This document shows positions 53,330-62,431 of a stretch of 64,000 nucleotides of DNA, one piece after another; position 1 is the first letter of the stretch; each line of letters begins with the position of its first letter. Position numbers and translations under genes: made by a program. The stretch is from Flavivirga algicola (GTDB lineage Bacteria > Bacteroidota > Bacteroidia > Flavobacteriales > Flavobacteriaceae), in the NCBI RefSeq assembly GCF_012910715.1, contig NZ_JABBHF010000001.1, positions 255,170 through 319,169 on the forward strand, written 5' to 3'. The notes beneath the pieces are model-generated. The model made no database searches. It saw nothing but the letters and a program-made list of their open reading frames with translations, and had not been told where the DNA came from.

Positions 53330-54769
53330 ATGAACAAAATATTAGTAGCAAACAGAGGCGAAATTGCGATAAGGGTTATGATGACTGCTCAAAAAATGGG
53401 TATAAAAACAGTTGCCATATACTCTACAGCCGATAGAAATGCACCACATGTAAAGTTTGCAGACGAGGCTGTATGTATTGGCGAACCGCCATCTAACCAA
53501 TCTTACTTAAGAGGTGATAAAATTATCGAAATCGCGAAGCAACTTCATGTAGATGGGATACATCCTGGATATGGATTTTTAAGTGAAAATGCCCATTTTG
53601 CAGAGTTATGCGAACAAAACAATATCATTTTTATTGGCCCCAAGTCTAAAGCTATCAAAATTATGGGAAGCAAATTAGCAGCAAAAGAGGCTGTTAAAGC
53701 ATATAACATCCCAATGGTTCCTGGTATTGATGAAGCGATTACAGATATTGCAAAAGCCAAAGTTATTGCAAAAAAAATAGGGTTTCCCATACTTATTAAA
53801 GCATCAGCAGGTGGCGGCGGAAAAGGCATGCGAATTGTAGAAAAAGAAAGTGATTTAGAATCTCAAATGAATCGGGCTATTAGCGAAGCAACCTCAGCCT
53901 TTGGAGACGGTTCTGTTTTTATTGAAAAGTATGTGACTTCACCACGTCATATAGAAATTCAAGTCATGGCAGATAGTCATGGCAACATCTTACACTTTTT
54001 TGAACGTGAGTGTAGCATCCAACGGCGCCATCAAAAAGTAGTTGAAGAAGCACCATCGTCTGTCCTAACTCCAGAATTAAGAGAAAAAATGGGAGAAGCT
54101 GCTATTAAAGTCGCTAAATCCTGCGACTATTTGGGAGCTGGAACTGTCGAGTTTTTATTAGATGCAGAGCATAACTTTTATTTCTTGGAAATGAATACAA
54201 GATTGCAAGTAGAACACCCTGTTTCAGAATTAATCTCTGGTGTCGATTTAGTAGAACTTCAAATACTGGTGGCTCGTGGTGAAGCCTTGCCTCTTAGACA
54301 AGCGGATTTAAAAATTAATGGGCATGCGCTGGAATTACGTGTTTATGCTGAGGATCCTCTCAATGATTTTTTACCAAGTGTCGGGCATTTAGATGTTTAT
54401 GAAATGCCAACTGGTGAAGGTATTCGTGTTGACAATGGCTTTGAAGCCCATATGGATATCCCTATTTATTACGACCCCATGCTTGCCAAATTAATTACCT
54501 ATGGAAAAACAAGAGATGAAGCGATTCAACTTATGATAAAAGCTATTGATAACTACCATGTTAAAGGTGTTCAAACCACCCTCCCTTTCGGGAAATATGT
54601 CTGTGAGCATGAAGCTTTCCGTTCTGGAAATTTTGACACACATTTTGTTAAAAATTATTATTCACCTGAAGCATTAAAAGAACAAACAGAAAGAGAGGCT
54701 AAAATTGCTGCTTTAATTGCTGTAAAACAATACATAGAAGACCAAAAACTATTAAGAATACCAAACTAA
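53330..54769 (+). CDS. accC: Biotin carboxylase subunit of acyl-CoA carboxylase
   Basis: 479 residues from the ATG at 53330 (MNKILVANRGEIAIRVMMTA); a GTG at 53303 opens the frame earlier but adds an unlikely hydrophobic stretch. ATP-grasp features: ASAGGGGKGMRIVEKESDLE (Gly-rich loop), EKYVTSPRHIEIQVMADSHG, FLEMNTRLQVEHPVSELISG. It carboxylates biotin on the carrier subunit with bicarbonate and ATP. It is in one operon with the carrier and the beta subunit. Confidence 0.95.
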   Translation: MNKILVANRGEIAIRVMMTAQKMGIKTVAIYSTADRNAPHVKFADEAVCIGEPPSNQSYLRGDKIIEIAKQLHVDGIHPGYGFLSENAHFAELCEQNNIIFIGPKSKAIKIMGSKLAAKEAVKAYNIPMVPGIDEAITDIAKAKVIAKKIGFPILIKASAGGGGKGMRIVEKESDLESQMNRAISEATSAFGDGSVFIEKYVTSPRHIEIQVMADSHGNILHFFERECSIQRRHQKVVEEAPSSVLTPELREKMGEAAIKVAKSCDYLGAGTVEFLLDAEHNFYFLEMNTRLQVEHPVSELISGVDLVELQILVARGEALPLRQADLKINGHALELRVYAEDPLNDFLPSVGHLDVYEMPTGEGIRVDNGFEAHMDIPIYYDPMLAKLITYGKTRDEAIQLMIKAIDNYHVKGVQTTLPFGKYVCEHEAFRSGNFDTHFVKNYYSPEALKEQTEREAKIAALIAVKQYIEDQKLLRIPN

Positions 54770-54824
54770 CTGTTAACAAATTCACTGCAATAGCACTGAA
54801 TGACTAAACTTGAGTTACTAACCT

Positions 54825-56366
54825 ATGGATTCAAAAATAAAAAAATTAAACGAACGTGTTGCTTTGGCCCACTTAGGAGGCGGACAAAAACGTATTGATA
54901 AACAACATGCAAAAAAGAAGCTCACAGCAAGAGAACGTATCAACTACTTTATGGATGAAGGGTCTTTTGAGGAAATTGGTGTTCTGGTTACGCATAGAAC
55001 TACAGACTTTGGAATGGAAAATGAGGTATATTTTGGCGATGGTGTTATTACTGGATATGGTACTGTAAATGGCAGGCTCGTTTATGTTTACGCGCAAGAT
55101 TTTACAGTTTTTGGAGGCGCTTTATCTGAAACCCATGCCGAAAAAATATGTAAAATTATGGACTTGGCTGTTAAAGTAGGGGCACCAATTATTGGGCTAA
55201 ACGATTCTGGTGGCGCTCGTATTCAAGAAGGGGTACGATCTCTGGGAGGCTATGCAGATATATTTTATAGAAATGTACAATCTTCTGGTGTAATCCCTCA
55301 AATATCTGCCATCATGGGGCCTTGTGCTGGTGGCGCTGTTTACTCCCCTGCTATGACCGATTTTACCATTATGGTAGAAAACACGAGCTACATGTTTGTA
55401 ACTGGTCCAAATGTTGTTAAAACAGTGACTAACGAAGAAGTAACCAGTGAGGAATTAGGTGGTGCCTATACTCACGCTTCAAAATCTGGAGTCGCTCATA
55501 AAACTTCTGCAAACGATATTGCTTGTTTAGAAGACATAAAACGACTCTTGAGTTATTTACCCCAAAACAATACAGAAACACCTCAGAAATTGGATTTTGA
55601 GTTGAAAGATGAGCTTAGGGATGTTTTATCAAATATAGTGCCCGACAATCCCAATAAGCCTTATGATATGCATGATGTTATTTCTGGGATTATAGATGAA
55701 GACTCTTTTTATGAAATCCATAAAGATTATGCCGAAAATATTATTGTGGGGTTTGCAAGGCTTGGTGGTAGGAGTATAGGGATTATTGCTAATCAACCTA
55801 TGTTTTTGGCAGGTGTACTTGGAGTAAAAAGCTCTAAAAAAGCAGCGCGTTTTACGCGATTTTGTGATTGTTTTAATATTCCATTATTAGTACTTGTAGA
55901 TGTCCCTGGGTTTTTACCTGGAACCGACCAAGAGTGGAATGGCATTATTGTTCATGGTGCTAAATTGTTGTATGCCTTAAGCGAAGCGACCGTACCTAGG
56001 GTAACCGTTATTACCAGAAAAGCTTATGGAGGTGCTTACGATGTAATGAATTCCAAACATATAGGTGCCGATTTGAATTACGCATGGCCAGGAGCAGAAA
56101 TTGCAGTTATGGGCGCTAAAGGCGCCAGTGAAATTATTTTTAAACGGGAAATTGCCAATGCCGACAATCCCGCTGAAAAATTAGCAGAAAAAGAAGCAGA
56201 ATACGCAGATAAATTTGCGAACCCTTACAGAGCCGCAAGACGTGGTTTTATTGATGAAGTTATTTTACCTAAAAACACACGAAGAAAACTTATTAAGGCT
56301 TTTTCCATGTTAGAGGATAAACATGTAGATACGCCCAAAAGAAAACATGGGAATATTCCTTTGTAA
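54825..56366 (+). CDS. Acyl-CoA carboxylase carboxyltransferase (beta) subunit, probably propionyl-CoA carboxylase
   Basis: 513 residues, the length of PccB-type subunits with both crotonase folds fused. Features: [20 protein letters not shown] and [20 protein letters not shown] in the N half, [20 protein letters not shown] and [20 protein letters not shown] in the C half. It moves the carboxyl group from biotin to an acyl-CoA. Together with the carrier and accC-like gene it forms a complete three-subunit enzyme; propionyl-CoA is the usual substrate in this phylum, leading to succinyl-CoA. Confidence 0.93.
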   Translation: MDSKIKKLNERVALAHLGGGQKRIDKQHAKKKLTARERINYFMDEGSFEEIGVLVTHRTTDFGMENEVYFGDGVITGYGTVNGRLVYVYAQDFTVFGGALSETHAEKICKIMDLAVKVGAPIIGLNDSGGARIQEGVRSLGGYADIFYRNVQSSGVIPQISAIMGPCAGGAVYSPAMTDFTIMVENTSYMFVTGPNVVKTVTNEEVTSEELGGAYTHASKSGVAHKTSANDIACLEDIKRLLSYLPQNNTETPQKLDFELKDELRDVLSNIVPDNPNKPYDMHDVISGIIDEDSFYEIHKDYAENIIVGFARLGGRSIGIIANQPMFLAGVLGVKSSKKAARFTRFCDCFNIPLLVLVDVPGFLPGTDQEWNGIIVHGAKLLYALSEATVPRVTVITRKAYGGAYDVMNSKHIGADLNYAWPGAEIAVMGAKGASEIIFKREIANADNPAEKLAEKEAEYADKFANPYRAARRGFIDEVILPKNTRRKLIKAFSMLEDKHVDTPKRKHGNIPL

Positions 56367-56368
56367 TT

Positions 56369-56402
56369 AAAAAAGGAGTCTGTTTTACAGACTCCTTTTT
56401 TT
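56369..56402 (+). terminator. Terminator after the acyl-CoA carboxylase operon
   Basis: AAAAAAGGAGTCTGT and ACAGACTCCTTTTTT form a strong stem; a T-run follows. Confidence 0.93.
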
Positions 56403-56696
56403 CCCTATCCAACCAAATAAACTTTTAAATATATCATACAGATATAAATTAGTTTATCTGAAACTAAAACCACAACATTTTATGTTTTTTAACTAAAAAT
56501 AAATTTAGCCTAACCTAAAAACACAAACAACAAGTAGGTTAATTGTGGTAGATTTAAGATAAATTAATAGCAACACAAATATCGCAAACAGCCCTAATAA
56601 TAACGAATAAACGACTACTCATTCACTACTCAAAATGGGTTGGCCTATAAATTTTAATATTTTTTCTACTTAGAATTATTTTAAGAGCGCATAAAC
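56403..56696. other. AT-rich intergenic stretch without a recognised feature
   Basis: 294 bp between the carboxylase terminator and the 3' end of the TPR-LuxR gene. Both strands lack convincing ORFs and hairpins. Short A/T tracts and a few TAnnTTT-like strings are present but none is placed to serve a gene. Confidence 0.5.
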
Positions 56697-58304
56697 TTAA
56701 TTTGGTAGTTTTTCCAAATTACTGAAAGTCGTTGTAAGGTGTTCCAGTAAAGTTCCCATTTCCTTGTTAAGGTTAATTTTTTTAGTAATGCGATAACGCT
56801 TGCTTTCAATGGCTCTTACAGATGTATTTAAAAAAACCGCAATTTCTTTATTTTTAAAGCCAACGTATAAGTAATAACAAATAATAATTTCAGAATTATT
56901 TAATTGCGGATACATTTTATTTATCCTCTGGAAAAAATCGACATTAAGGTCATTGACCAAATCCAAATGATTTTCGCTTTTGTCTAAAATTGTTGAAGAG
57001 TTAAGGTGTATAGTTTTATATAATTCTTTAATTTTTTTTCTTTGTGTAGATACCTCTCCTATAGTCGATATCTTTTTGATTTCACTTTTTAGGTTATGTA
57101 TGTAATCTTCTAGCCCCTGGACCTTAACCACTAATTTTTTATTATTAGCCTTAATATAGGATAGATTACTTGTCTCGTTACTTAAATTAGCAGTTTTAAA
57201 CTTTTGTTTTCTATAAAAAAACATATATACAAAACTCGAAGCTGTTAAAAGAATAAGTAAAACAAAAACCAATACGCCATTAACATATTGTTTGCTATTT
57301 ACATCTTCCAGTTTCATTTCCGTTTCTACCAAATCGTTGTTTATTTGAAAACTAGTACTCATAATATCTTCGTACTTTTTCTCTTCAAAAATCATTAAAG
57401 AGTCTGTATAGGCCTTAGCCATCTCATCGTTATTTGAAGTACTATAGGCACCTACATACAATTTTAAATAATCCTCCTCAACATCCTTAGTCATATAATG
57501 TCTATTCCCAGAGGATTCTTTTAGATAATGAAATGTAGAATCTAACTGCTTTTTCTTATAATAAGCTTCGGCAAAAGACACATTTATTGAAGACTCAAAA
57601 GCCATATAATTATATGAAACAATTGTAGAATCGTTCTTTAATTTTTTAAAATCGTTAAAACGCGTATAAGCCGTTTCTAAATCATCTAGGTCCAAATAAT
57701 TAAAAGTAAGTATGCTTAAAGCAAACATGTAAAAATAAGCATCATCTTTAGCTGCCTTGTATTTATGCATATTATCTAATAAAAAAGCATTACATGTTTT
57801 ATAATCTTTATCAATAAACTTAGCATAAGCATATGCTAAATCAACTTCTAAATCGCCATGGGTATAATTTGATAATTTATAATAAGTTCTAGCCTTTTCT
57901 AAATATCTATGTGTTGCGGTATCTTTTTTAACAGCATAAACATTAGAAAACAGTGCTAAACTAGCATGACCTGCAATTTCATAATCCTCCAATTCCACGG
58001 CATGCTTTAATGCTAAAGTGCTGTTTTGATATGATTTTAGATTATCATTTTTCTCGTCATAGAATAAGGATTTAAAGTTATAATAATTGGGAAGACCTTT
58101 CTTAATATAATCATCAATCGGCTCTGGAATAGAATCTAAAAAAGCCATCGCTTTTTTTGATTCATAATCAATATAAACACTGGCAGAATCGACAAACCGT
58201 TCATAGTCGCTTGAGTTCTGACTATAACAAAATGCACTAAAAAACAATAATACGATATTAACACAAAATGTCTTGTGTTTTAAACTAAGTTTTCGGTCTA
58301 TCAA
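56697..58304 (-). CDS. TPR-repeat membrane-bound LuxR-type transcriptional regulator
   Basis: 535 residues. A signal-like N-terminus (FCVNIVLLFFSAFCYS, near SQN) precedes TPR-like helices in the periplasm (residues about 35-300, e.g. AFLDSIPEPIDDYIKKGL and KAYTDSLMIFEEKKYE). One membrane helix (GVLVFVLLILLTASSFVYMF) leads to a coiled coil and a C-terminal LuxR/GerE HTH (NNSEIIICYYLYVGFKNKEI, SVRAIESKRYRITKKI). This is a common one-piece sensor-regulator architecture in flavobacteria. The signal and regulon are unknown. Confidence 0.88.
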   Translation of the reverse strand: MIDRKLSLKHKTFCVNIVLLFFSAFCYSQNSSDYERFVDSASVYIDYESKKAMAFLDSIPEPIDDYIKKGLPNYYNFKSLFYDEKNDNLKSYQNSTLALKHAVELEDYEIAGHASLALFSNVYAVKKDTATHRYLEKARTYYKLSNYTHGDLEVDLAYAYAKFIDKDYKTCNAFLLDNMHKYKAAKDDAYFYMFALSILTFNYLDLDDLETAYTRFNDFKKLKNDSTIVSYNYMAFESSINVSFAEAYYKKKQLDSTFHYLKESSGNRHYMTKDVEEDYLKLYVGAYSTSNNDEMAKAYTDSLMIFEEKKYEDIMSTSFQINNDLVETEMKLEDVNSKQYVNGVLVFVLLILLTASSFVYMFFYRKQKFKTANLSNETSNLSYIKANNKKLVVKVQGLEDYIHNLKSEIKKISTIGEVSTQRKKIKELYKTIHLNSSTILDKSENHLDLVNDLNVDFFQRINKMYPQLNNSEIIICYYLYVGFKNKEIAVFLNTSVRAIESKRYRITKKINLNKEMGTLLEHLTTTFSNLEKLPN

Positions 58305-58437
58305 AATTTCATTCTATATAATCCCCTCGTAAAAATATACATTTATTTTTTACGATTAAAAGAAACTCATAAAATTTTACCGTATAGCACAAACCAAAAA
58401 AAACCATCATTAACACTTAAAAACCAACATATTAAAC

Positions 58438-58971
58438 CTAAAACACACGTCCGTAATAATCCAAATCCACAACCTCTCCTTTAGTCGTTTTGTAATCCTT
58501 TTTTATTGTACCTTCTAAAGTGAATCCATTTTTCTTGGCAACGGCTATACTTCCAATATTACGACTATTAGATCGGCATAACAATTTCTTAAAATGATAG
58601 GTTTTTGAAAGATACTCTATAACAAATCCCAAAGATTTAGATATGACACCTTGCCCTTCATAATCGGCATCAATAAAATAGCCTATTTCAGCTTTTGGAA
58701 TATGCCAATCAATATTTTTAATATCGATCAAGCCAATAAGCATATCTGTTTTTAAGTTTTTTATTATAAAAGGAAAATAGCGCCTATCCAGTACAAGTTG
58801 CCTAATATCATAACAATAAGCATAAGTATCATGAAGTGTTTTGGTTTTAGATATCGTACCAGAAAAAAAGTCTTCTAATCGCTCTCTATTATTGTCGATT
58901 AACTTAAAGAATTTTTCACCTTCATTCGTATCTAAAGGTGTTATTTTAAAATTTTCAAACGTTATATCCAT
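58438..58971 (-). CDS. GNAT acetyltransferase of the RimJ/RimL type
   Basis: 177 residues. It carries the RimL-like fold: FENFKITPLDTNEGEKFFKL, MLIGLIDIKNIDWHIPKAEI, YFIDADYEGQGVISKSLGFV (acetyl-CoA loop) and RSNSRNIGSIAVAKKNGFTL. It probably acetylates a protein N-terminus or small amine. It lies 17 bp after the half-length DEAD gene, with which it may be cotranscribed. Confidence 0.9.
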   Translation of the reverse strand: MDITFENFKITPLDTNEGEKFFKLIDNNRERLEDFFSGTISKTKTLHDTYAYCYDIRQLVLDRRYFPFIIKNLKTDMLIGLIDIKNIDWHIPKAEIGYFIDADYEGQGVISKSLGFVIEYLSKTYHFKKLLCRSNSRNIGSIAVAKKNGFTLEGTIKKDYKTTKGEVVDLDYYGRVF

Positions 58972-58988
58972 TTTAAACAGAGTTTTTA

Positions 58989-59606
58989 TTATGACTTAGC
59001 TTTTACAATCTGAGCATTGTACATAAACGATTCCTGCCAACGCTCAAAACGTTTATCAAAAGCTGTTGAAAAAATTAAGTACTGGCATTTACCTATGCTT
59101 TCTGGTGTTCTTGTTACCTCTGCAAAGTGACTCCCTTTGATTAAAAACTCGGCATCTTCTACAATACACATTTGTAACTTGTTCAAGTTAATGCCGTTTA
59201 AAAAGAAGATTCTATTTAAACGCTTAGGCGTGGCAATAACAATATCTGTACCTAAATATATTTCTTCACGTTGTATATCAATATCATGTTCTTCGTAGGC
59301 AGCATAAACCCTTAAATCCGTACCTTTTTTAAATACATTGAATGCTTGTTCCAGCTCTAGCGCTGCTTGCTTATCTTTTACAAAAATTAAAACACGTGGC
59401 GCATCTTCGAATGCAGATTTTAACCTCTGAATAACACTTATAACGATACTTGTTGTTTTGCCTGAATTTTTAGGAGCTATAGCAAATAAGCTTGCTCCTG
59501 ATTTAATTTTAGATAAAATTTGCTTTTGAAATGCCAATGGCTCATGAAAACCTTTATGTTCGATAGTATCTTTTAGAGTTGGAATGAGTTTTTTAAATGG
59601 CATCAC
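58989..59606 (-). CDS. DEAD/DEAH-box-like protein with only the first RecA domain
   Basis: 205 residues. It has a Q-like motif (FHEPLAFQKQILSKIKSGAS), a Walker A variant (LFAIAPKNSGKTTSIV), VLIFVKDKQAALELE (motif Ia), IVIATPKRLNRIF (Ib) and a motif II of VEDAE in place of DEAD, then a motif III-like STAFD. The second helicase domain (motifs IV-VI) is absent and no coding remnant follows, since the next 17 bp lead straight into the GNAT gene. It may be an inactive or regulatory ATPase-like protein. Confidence 0.8.
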   Translation of the reverse strand: MMPFKKLIPTLKDTIEHKGFHEPLAFQKQILSKIKSGASLFAIAPKNSGKTTSIVISVIQRLKSAFEDAPRVLIFVKDKQAALELEQAFNVFKKGTDLRVYAAYEEHDIDIQREEIYLGTDIVIATPKRLNRIFFLNGINLNKLQMCIVEDAEFLIKGSHFAEVTRTPESIGKCQYLIFSTAFDKRFERWQESFMYNAQIVKAKS

Positions 59607-59665
59607 TATTTTTCTTTAACAATTGCAAAGATACTATTAAAAGAAAGCAAGCAGCTATAAAAACA

Positions 59666-59695
59666 AAAAAGGCACTCATTGCTGAATGCCTTTTC
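59666..59695 (-). terminator. Minus-strand terminator after the YceI gene
   Basis: On the - strand AAAAGGCATTCA and TGAGTGCCTTTT pair with one mismatch and lead into a T-run. Confidence 0.8.
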
Positions 59696-59720
59696 TCACT
59701 ATTAATCAATCTATACTATG

Positions 59721-60299
59721 TTAAAACTCTAAATCTGATACCAAATCAAATTCGTCATAAATAGCTTTATCTTTTAAATTATCGAAAAAATTAGCTGATT
59801 TATACTCAATACCATACTTTGTTCGGTCAATTTTTAACGCTGCAGTTGCTTTATTCCCATAAACAGATATAGTAAATGTAATAGCGTTTGTTTTGCCTTT
59901 TATAGTTAAATCTCCTGTTACTGTGTAAGCATTTTTACCAGAAGCTTTAACTTTAACAAATACTAACTTTGCTGTTGAATATTTAGCAACATCGAAAAAA
60001 TCACCCGACTTTAAATGGCCATCTAATTTTCCTTTATATTCTCCTTGTAAATCGGTCGTATTGATGGTTGTCATATCTATAACAAACTCGCCTCCTGTTA
60101 ATTTATCTGCTTCAAAATTTAAAAACCCTGATTTTATAGCAATCGTTCCTTCATGAGAGCCTGTTACCTTATAACCTTTCCAAACAACTTTACTTTTATC
60201 AGTTTTTATTTCCTTTTTATCCTTATCTATAGTAGTAAAAGATAATGTAAATACCGTTACAACGGTTAATAGTACTAAATTCTTAATTGTGTTTTTCAT
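59721..60299 (-). CDS. YceI-family periplasmic lipocalin-like protein
   Basis: 192 residues with a signal peptide (MKNTIKNLVLLTVVTVFTLS). The YceI pattern is clear: KSKVVWKGYKVTGSHEGTIA, KSGFLNFEADKLTGGEFVID, GHLKSGDFFDVAKYSTAKLV, and DRTKYGIEYKSANFFDNLKD. YceI proteins bind polyisoprenoids. It is 30 bp from the SnoaL-like gene and ends that unit; the Crp-family regulator nearby is a plausible controller (inference). Confidence 0.92.
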   Translation of the reverse strand: MKNTIKNLVLLTVVTVFTLSFTTIDKDKKEIKTDKSKVVWKGYKVTGSHEGTIAIKSGFLNFEADKLTGGEFVIDMTTINTTDLQGEYKGKLDGHLKSGDFFDVAKYSTAKLVFVKVKASGKNAYTVTGDLTIKGKTNAITFTISVYGNKATAALKIDRTKYGIEYKSANFFDNLKDKAIYDEFDLVSDLEF

Positions 60300-60329
60300 T
60301 TTTGTTTTTTTAATTGTTCTTATACTAAT

Positions 60330-60683
60330 TTATGATCCGTAATAAAATTTTTCCTTAATTATTTTTCCTTCTTTCCAATCTTGTACTGCCACTTGTGTAT
60401 AGTTTTTCACGCCCCAATCTTTATGGGTATAGTCAAAATGCCATTCAACCATGGTTGTATTTTCTCCCACGGTAACTTTTATTGGTTTGGCGCCTCTAAA
60501 CTCGGTAATAGATGCAAAAAACGCTTCTTCTCTTTTACGATTTGCTGCTTTTCCAACAACCTCAGGGTTATCATTTTCCTGCATAACAACATCATCATGA
60601 TAAAACGCTTCAAAAGCTTCTAGAGCTTTTCCCTGAAGAATCATATCATTTATAGTGCTAATGTTTTCAATTAATGTATTCAT
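60330..60683 (-). CDS. SnoaL-like / NTF2-fold protein
   Basis: 117 residues with the alpha+beta cone fold pattern (FYHDDVVMQENDNPEVVGKA near the N-terminus, MVEWHFDYTHKDWGVKNYTQ and VAVQDWKEGKIIKEKFYYG toward the end). It may be an isomerase- or hydrolase-like enzyme or a binding protein; no catalytic assignment is possible. It is 30 bp upstream of the YceI gene and probably cotranscribed. Confidence 0.87.
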   Translation of the reverse strand: MNTLIENISTINDMILQGKALEAFEAFYHDDVVMQENDNPEVVGKAANRKREEAFFASITEFRGAKPIKVTVGENTTMVEWHFDYTHKDWGVKNYTQVAVQDWKEGKIIKEKFYYGS

Positions 60684-60778
60684 AACTTACTGTTTTATTA
60701 TTATGATACAAATGTCTGAAACACCATTCGAGCAAAAAATAATGTAGATTATAAAATCATATTAATCTAGTTTAACTT

Positions 60779-61372
60779 TTATTGTTCTGCTATAAGTTCA
60801 CTCTTAATTTTACTTAGAAACTCTTTAGTAATGCCTAAATACGAAGCAATCATGTATTGAGGAATACGTTGCTCTATTTTCGGGTACTGATTTCTAAAAT
60901 AAACATAGCGTTCTTTTGCAGAAAGGCTAAAACTCCTAACAATACGTTTTTGTGAAGCAACAAATGCTTTTTGTATAATTTGTCTAAAAAAACGCTCTAA
61001 TTTTGGAATGGCAGCGTATAAATCTTCAATAATATCATAAGGAAACATGATTAGCTCTGTTTTTTCTAAACATTGAACGTTATAATCAGCTGGTGTTTGT
61101 GTTATAAAACTCCCCATATCTGCAGTCCACCAATCTTCTATAGAAAACATGACAATATGCTCCTGCCCTTCATCATCTATATAAAATGTTTTTGTGCAAC
61201 CAGAAAGCACAAAGCATTCGTATTTACAAATATCTCCTTGCTGAACGATAAACTGTCCTTTTAAATAGCTCCTGTAAACGACTTTAGAAAGAAGCGTATT
61301 TTCCTCTTCTTCTGTTAAAGAAACATACCTGTTAATATAATCTAATAATAATTGTCCTTTTTCCTTAATCAT
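60779..61372 (-). CDS. Crp/Fnr-family transcriptional regulator
   Basis: 197 residues. The cyclic-nucleotide-binding fold (LKGQFIVQQGDICKYECFVL, IVMFSIEDWWTADMGSFITQ) is followed by a C-terminal winged helix (SLSAKERYVYFRNQYPKIEQ, IPQYMIASYLGITKEFLSKI). It lacks the Fnr cysteines. The cluster order SnoaL/YceI and then FKBP-DinB-Crp suggests local control. It starts 1 bp after the DinB-like gene stop. Confidence 0.92.
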   Translation of the reverse strand: MIKEKGQLLLDYINRYVSLTEEEENTLLSKVVYRSYLKGQFIVQQGDICKYECFVLSGCTKTFYIDDEGQEHIVMFSIEDWWTADMGSFITQTPADYNVQCLEKTELIMFPYDIIEDLYAAIPKLERFFRQIIQKAFVASQKRIVRSFSLSAKERYVYFRNQYPKIEQRIPQYMIASYLGITKEFLSKIKSELIAEQ

Positions 61373-61373
61373 C

Positions 61374-61820
61374 TTATGAGTCTAGTAAACGTCTGTGATA
61401 ATTTATTTGCCCTAAATGATAAGATAAATGAGTCGCTAAATGCACCAGGAAATATTCTGTGCTCATAGGCCCCTTAAAAACTACGATTGGATACTCTTTT
61501 TCCAAATTTTCATCTAGTAGTTTTGTCAAGACATCTTCTACCATTTGAATCGTATCATCTACTTGTTTTAACAATGTTGTTCTTAGTATATCCTTATGCG
61601 AAAATTCAAGGTCTCTTTGTCTTACATATCCTGTATTACCCAATGTAGCACCAATAAAATGATTAAGGTTTCCAACAATATGCAGGCATAAATTACCTGC
61701 CGAATTCGTAATGTCTTTGTTTAGAAGCCACAAATTTTCTTCGGTTTTATATGCCTTTATTTCGGTTTTAAGTTTATTAAGATCTCGAATAAAAATTTTA
61801 ATTAAGGTCGTAGTAAGCAT
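61374..61820 (-). CDS. DinB-family protein (DUF1572-like)
   Basis: 148 residues with the DinB fold: NLCLHIVGNLNHFIGATLGN near residue 42 and FLVHLATHLSYHLGQINYHR near the C-terminus give the His triad. It differs from the DinB-like protein at 11.1 kb but shares the HxGQI motif. It is coupled to the Crp-family gene (1 bp) and 37 bp after the FKBP gene. Confidence 0.87.
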   Translation of the reverse strand: MLTTTLIKIFIRDLNKLKTEIKAYKTEENLWLLNKDITNSAGNLCLHIVGNLNHFIGATLGNTGYVRQRDLEFSHKDILRTTLLKQVDDTIQMVEDVLTKLLDENLEKEYPIVVFKGPMSTEYFLVHLATHLSYHLGQINYHRRLLDS

Positions 61821-61857
61821 ATTTTATCAATATTTTAACCCTGAGGTTCTTTCCTCA

Positions 61858-62307
61858 CTAATTTACAGAAATAAGGTTAATATCAAAAATAAGAACGGCT
61901 CCTCCAGGAATACTACCTTTTCCTGAGTTTCCGTAAGCTAAATGGGATGGTACTAAAAGCGTACCACTACCTCCTTCTTTAAAATAAGCAATGCCCTCTT
62001 TCCATCCATCAATAACTTGCTGCAAACCAAACGATACGCCTTCTACACTACTTTCTTCAAAAACCGACCCATTAGTAAAATAACCTTTATAAGCTACAGT
62101 AACTGTTGATGTTAAATTGGGTTGCGCCCCTGTTCCTTCGTTATCAATTATATAATAAAGACCTGTAGGGCTTTTTTGTGCAACTAAATTGTTTTGGGCA
62201 ATATAATCTGTAATTTCTTGATCATTTAAAGCAACATAATCCTTTTCATCATCGCTACTACATGAAACAAAAAGAGATAGTACCAAAGCAAATGCAATAT
62301 ATTTCAT
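61858..62307 (-). CDS. FKBP-type peptidyl-prolyl cis-trans isomerase, lipoprotein
   Basis: 149 residues. A lipoprotein signal ends at LFVSCSS. The FKBP domain (VTVAYKGYFTNGSVFEESSV, GLQQVIDGWKEGIAYFKEGG, LLVPSHLAYGNSGKGSIPGG, VLIFDINLI) has the aromatic pocket residues. It catalyses proline isomerisation during folding in the periplasm. It is first in the minus-strand FKBP-DinB-Crp unit. Confidence 0.93.
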   Translation of the reverse strand: MKYIAFALVLSLFVSCSSDDEKDYVALNDQEITDYIAQNNLVAQKSPTGLYYIIDNEGTGAQPNLTSTVTVAYKGYFTNGSVFEESSVEGVSFGLQQVIDGWKEGIAYFKEGGSGTLLVPSHLAYGNSGKGSIPGGAVLIFDINLISVN

Positions 62308-62380
62308 AGTTTATTTTTTGTGTAAATATAGCAAACACATCTACTTTATAAATTATAAAAAATGATAAAATTTATGAATA

Positions 62381-62412
62381 TTGTAACCTTAAGTTTAAGC
62401 TTGCTAACTTTA
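62381..62412 (+). promoter_or_regulatory. Candidate promoter for the Bcr/CflA-type efflux gene
   Basis: TTG at 62381-62383, a 21-nt spacer and TAACTTTA at 62405-62412 fit the consensus with one mismatch. A better -7 match, TACTTTTG at 62420-62427 with TTG at 62401-62403, would place the start point at the ATG (leaderless). Confidence 0.4.
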
Positions 62413-62431
62413 TATAAAGTACTTTTGCTTC

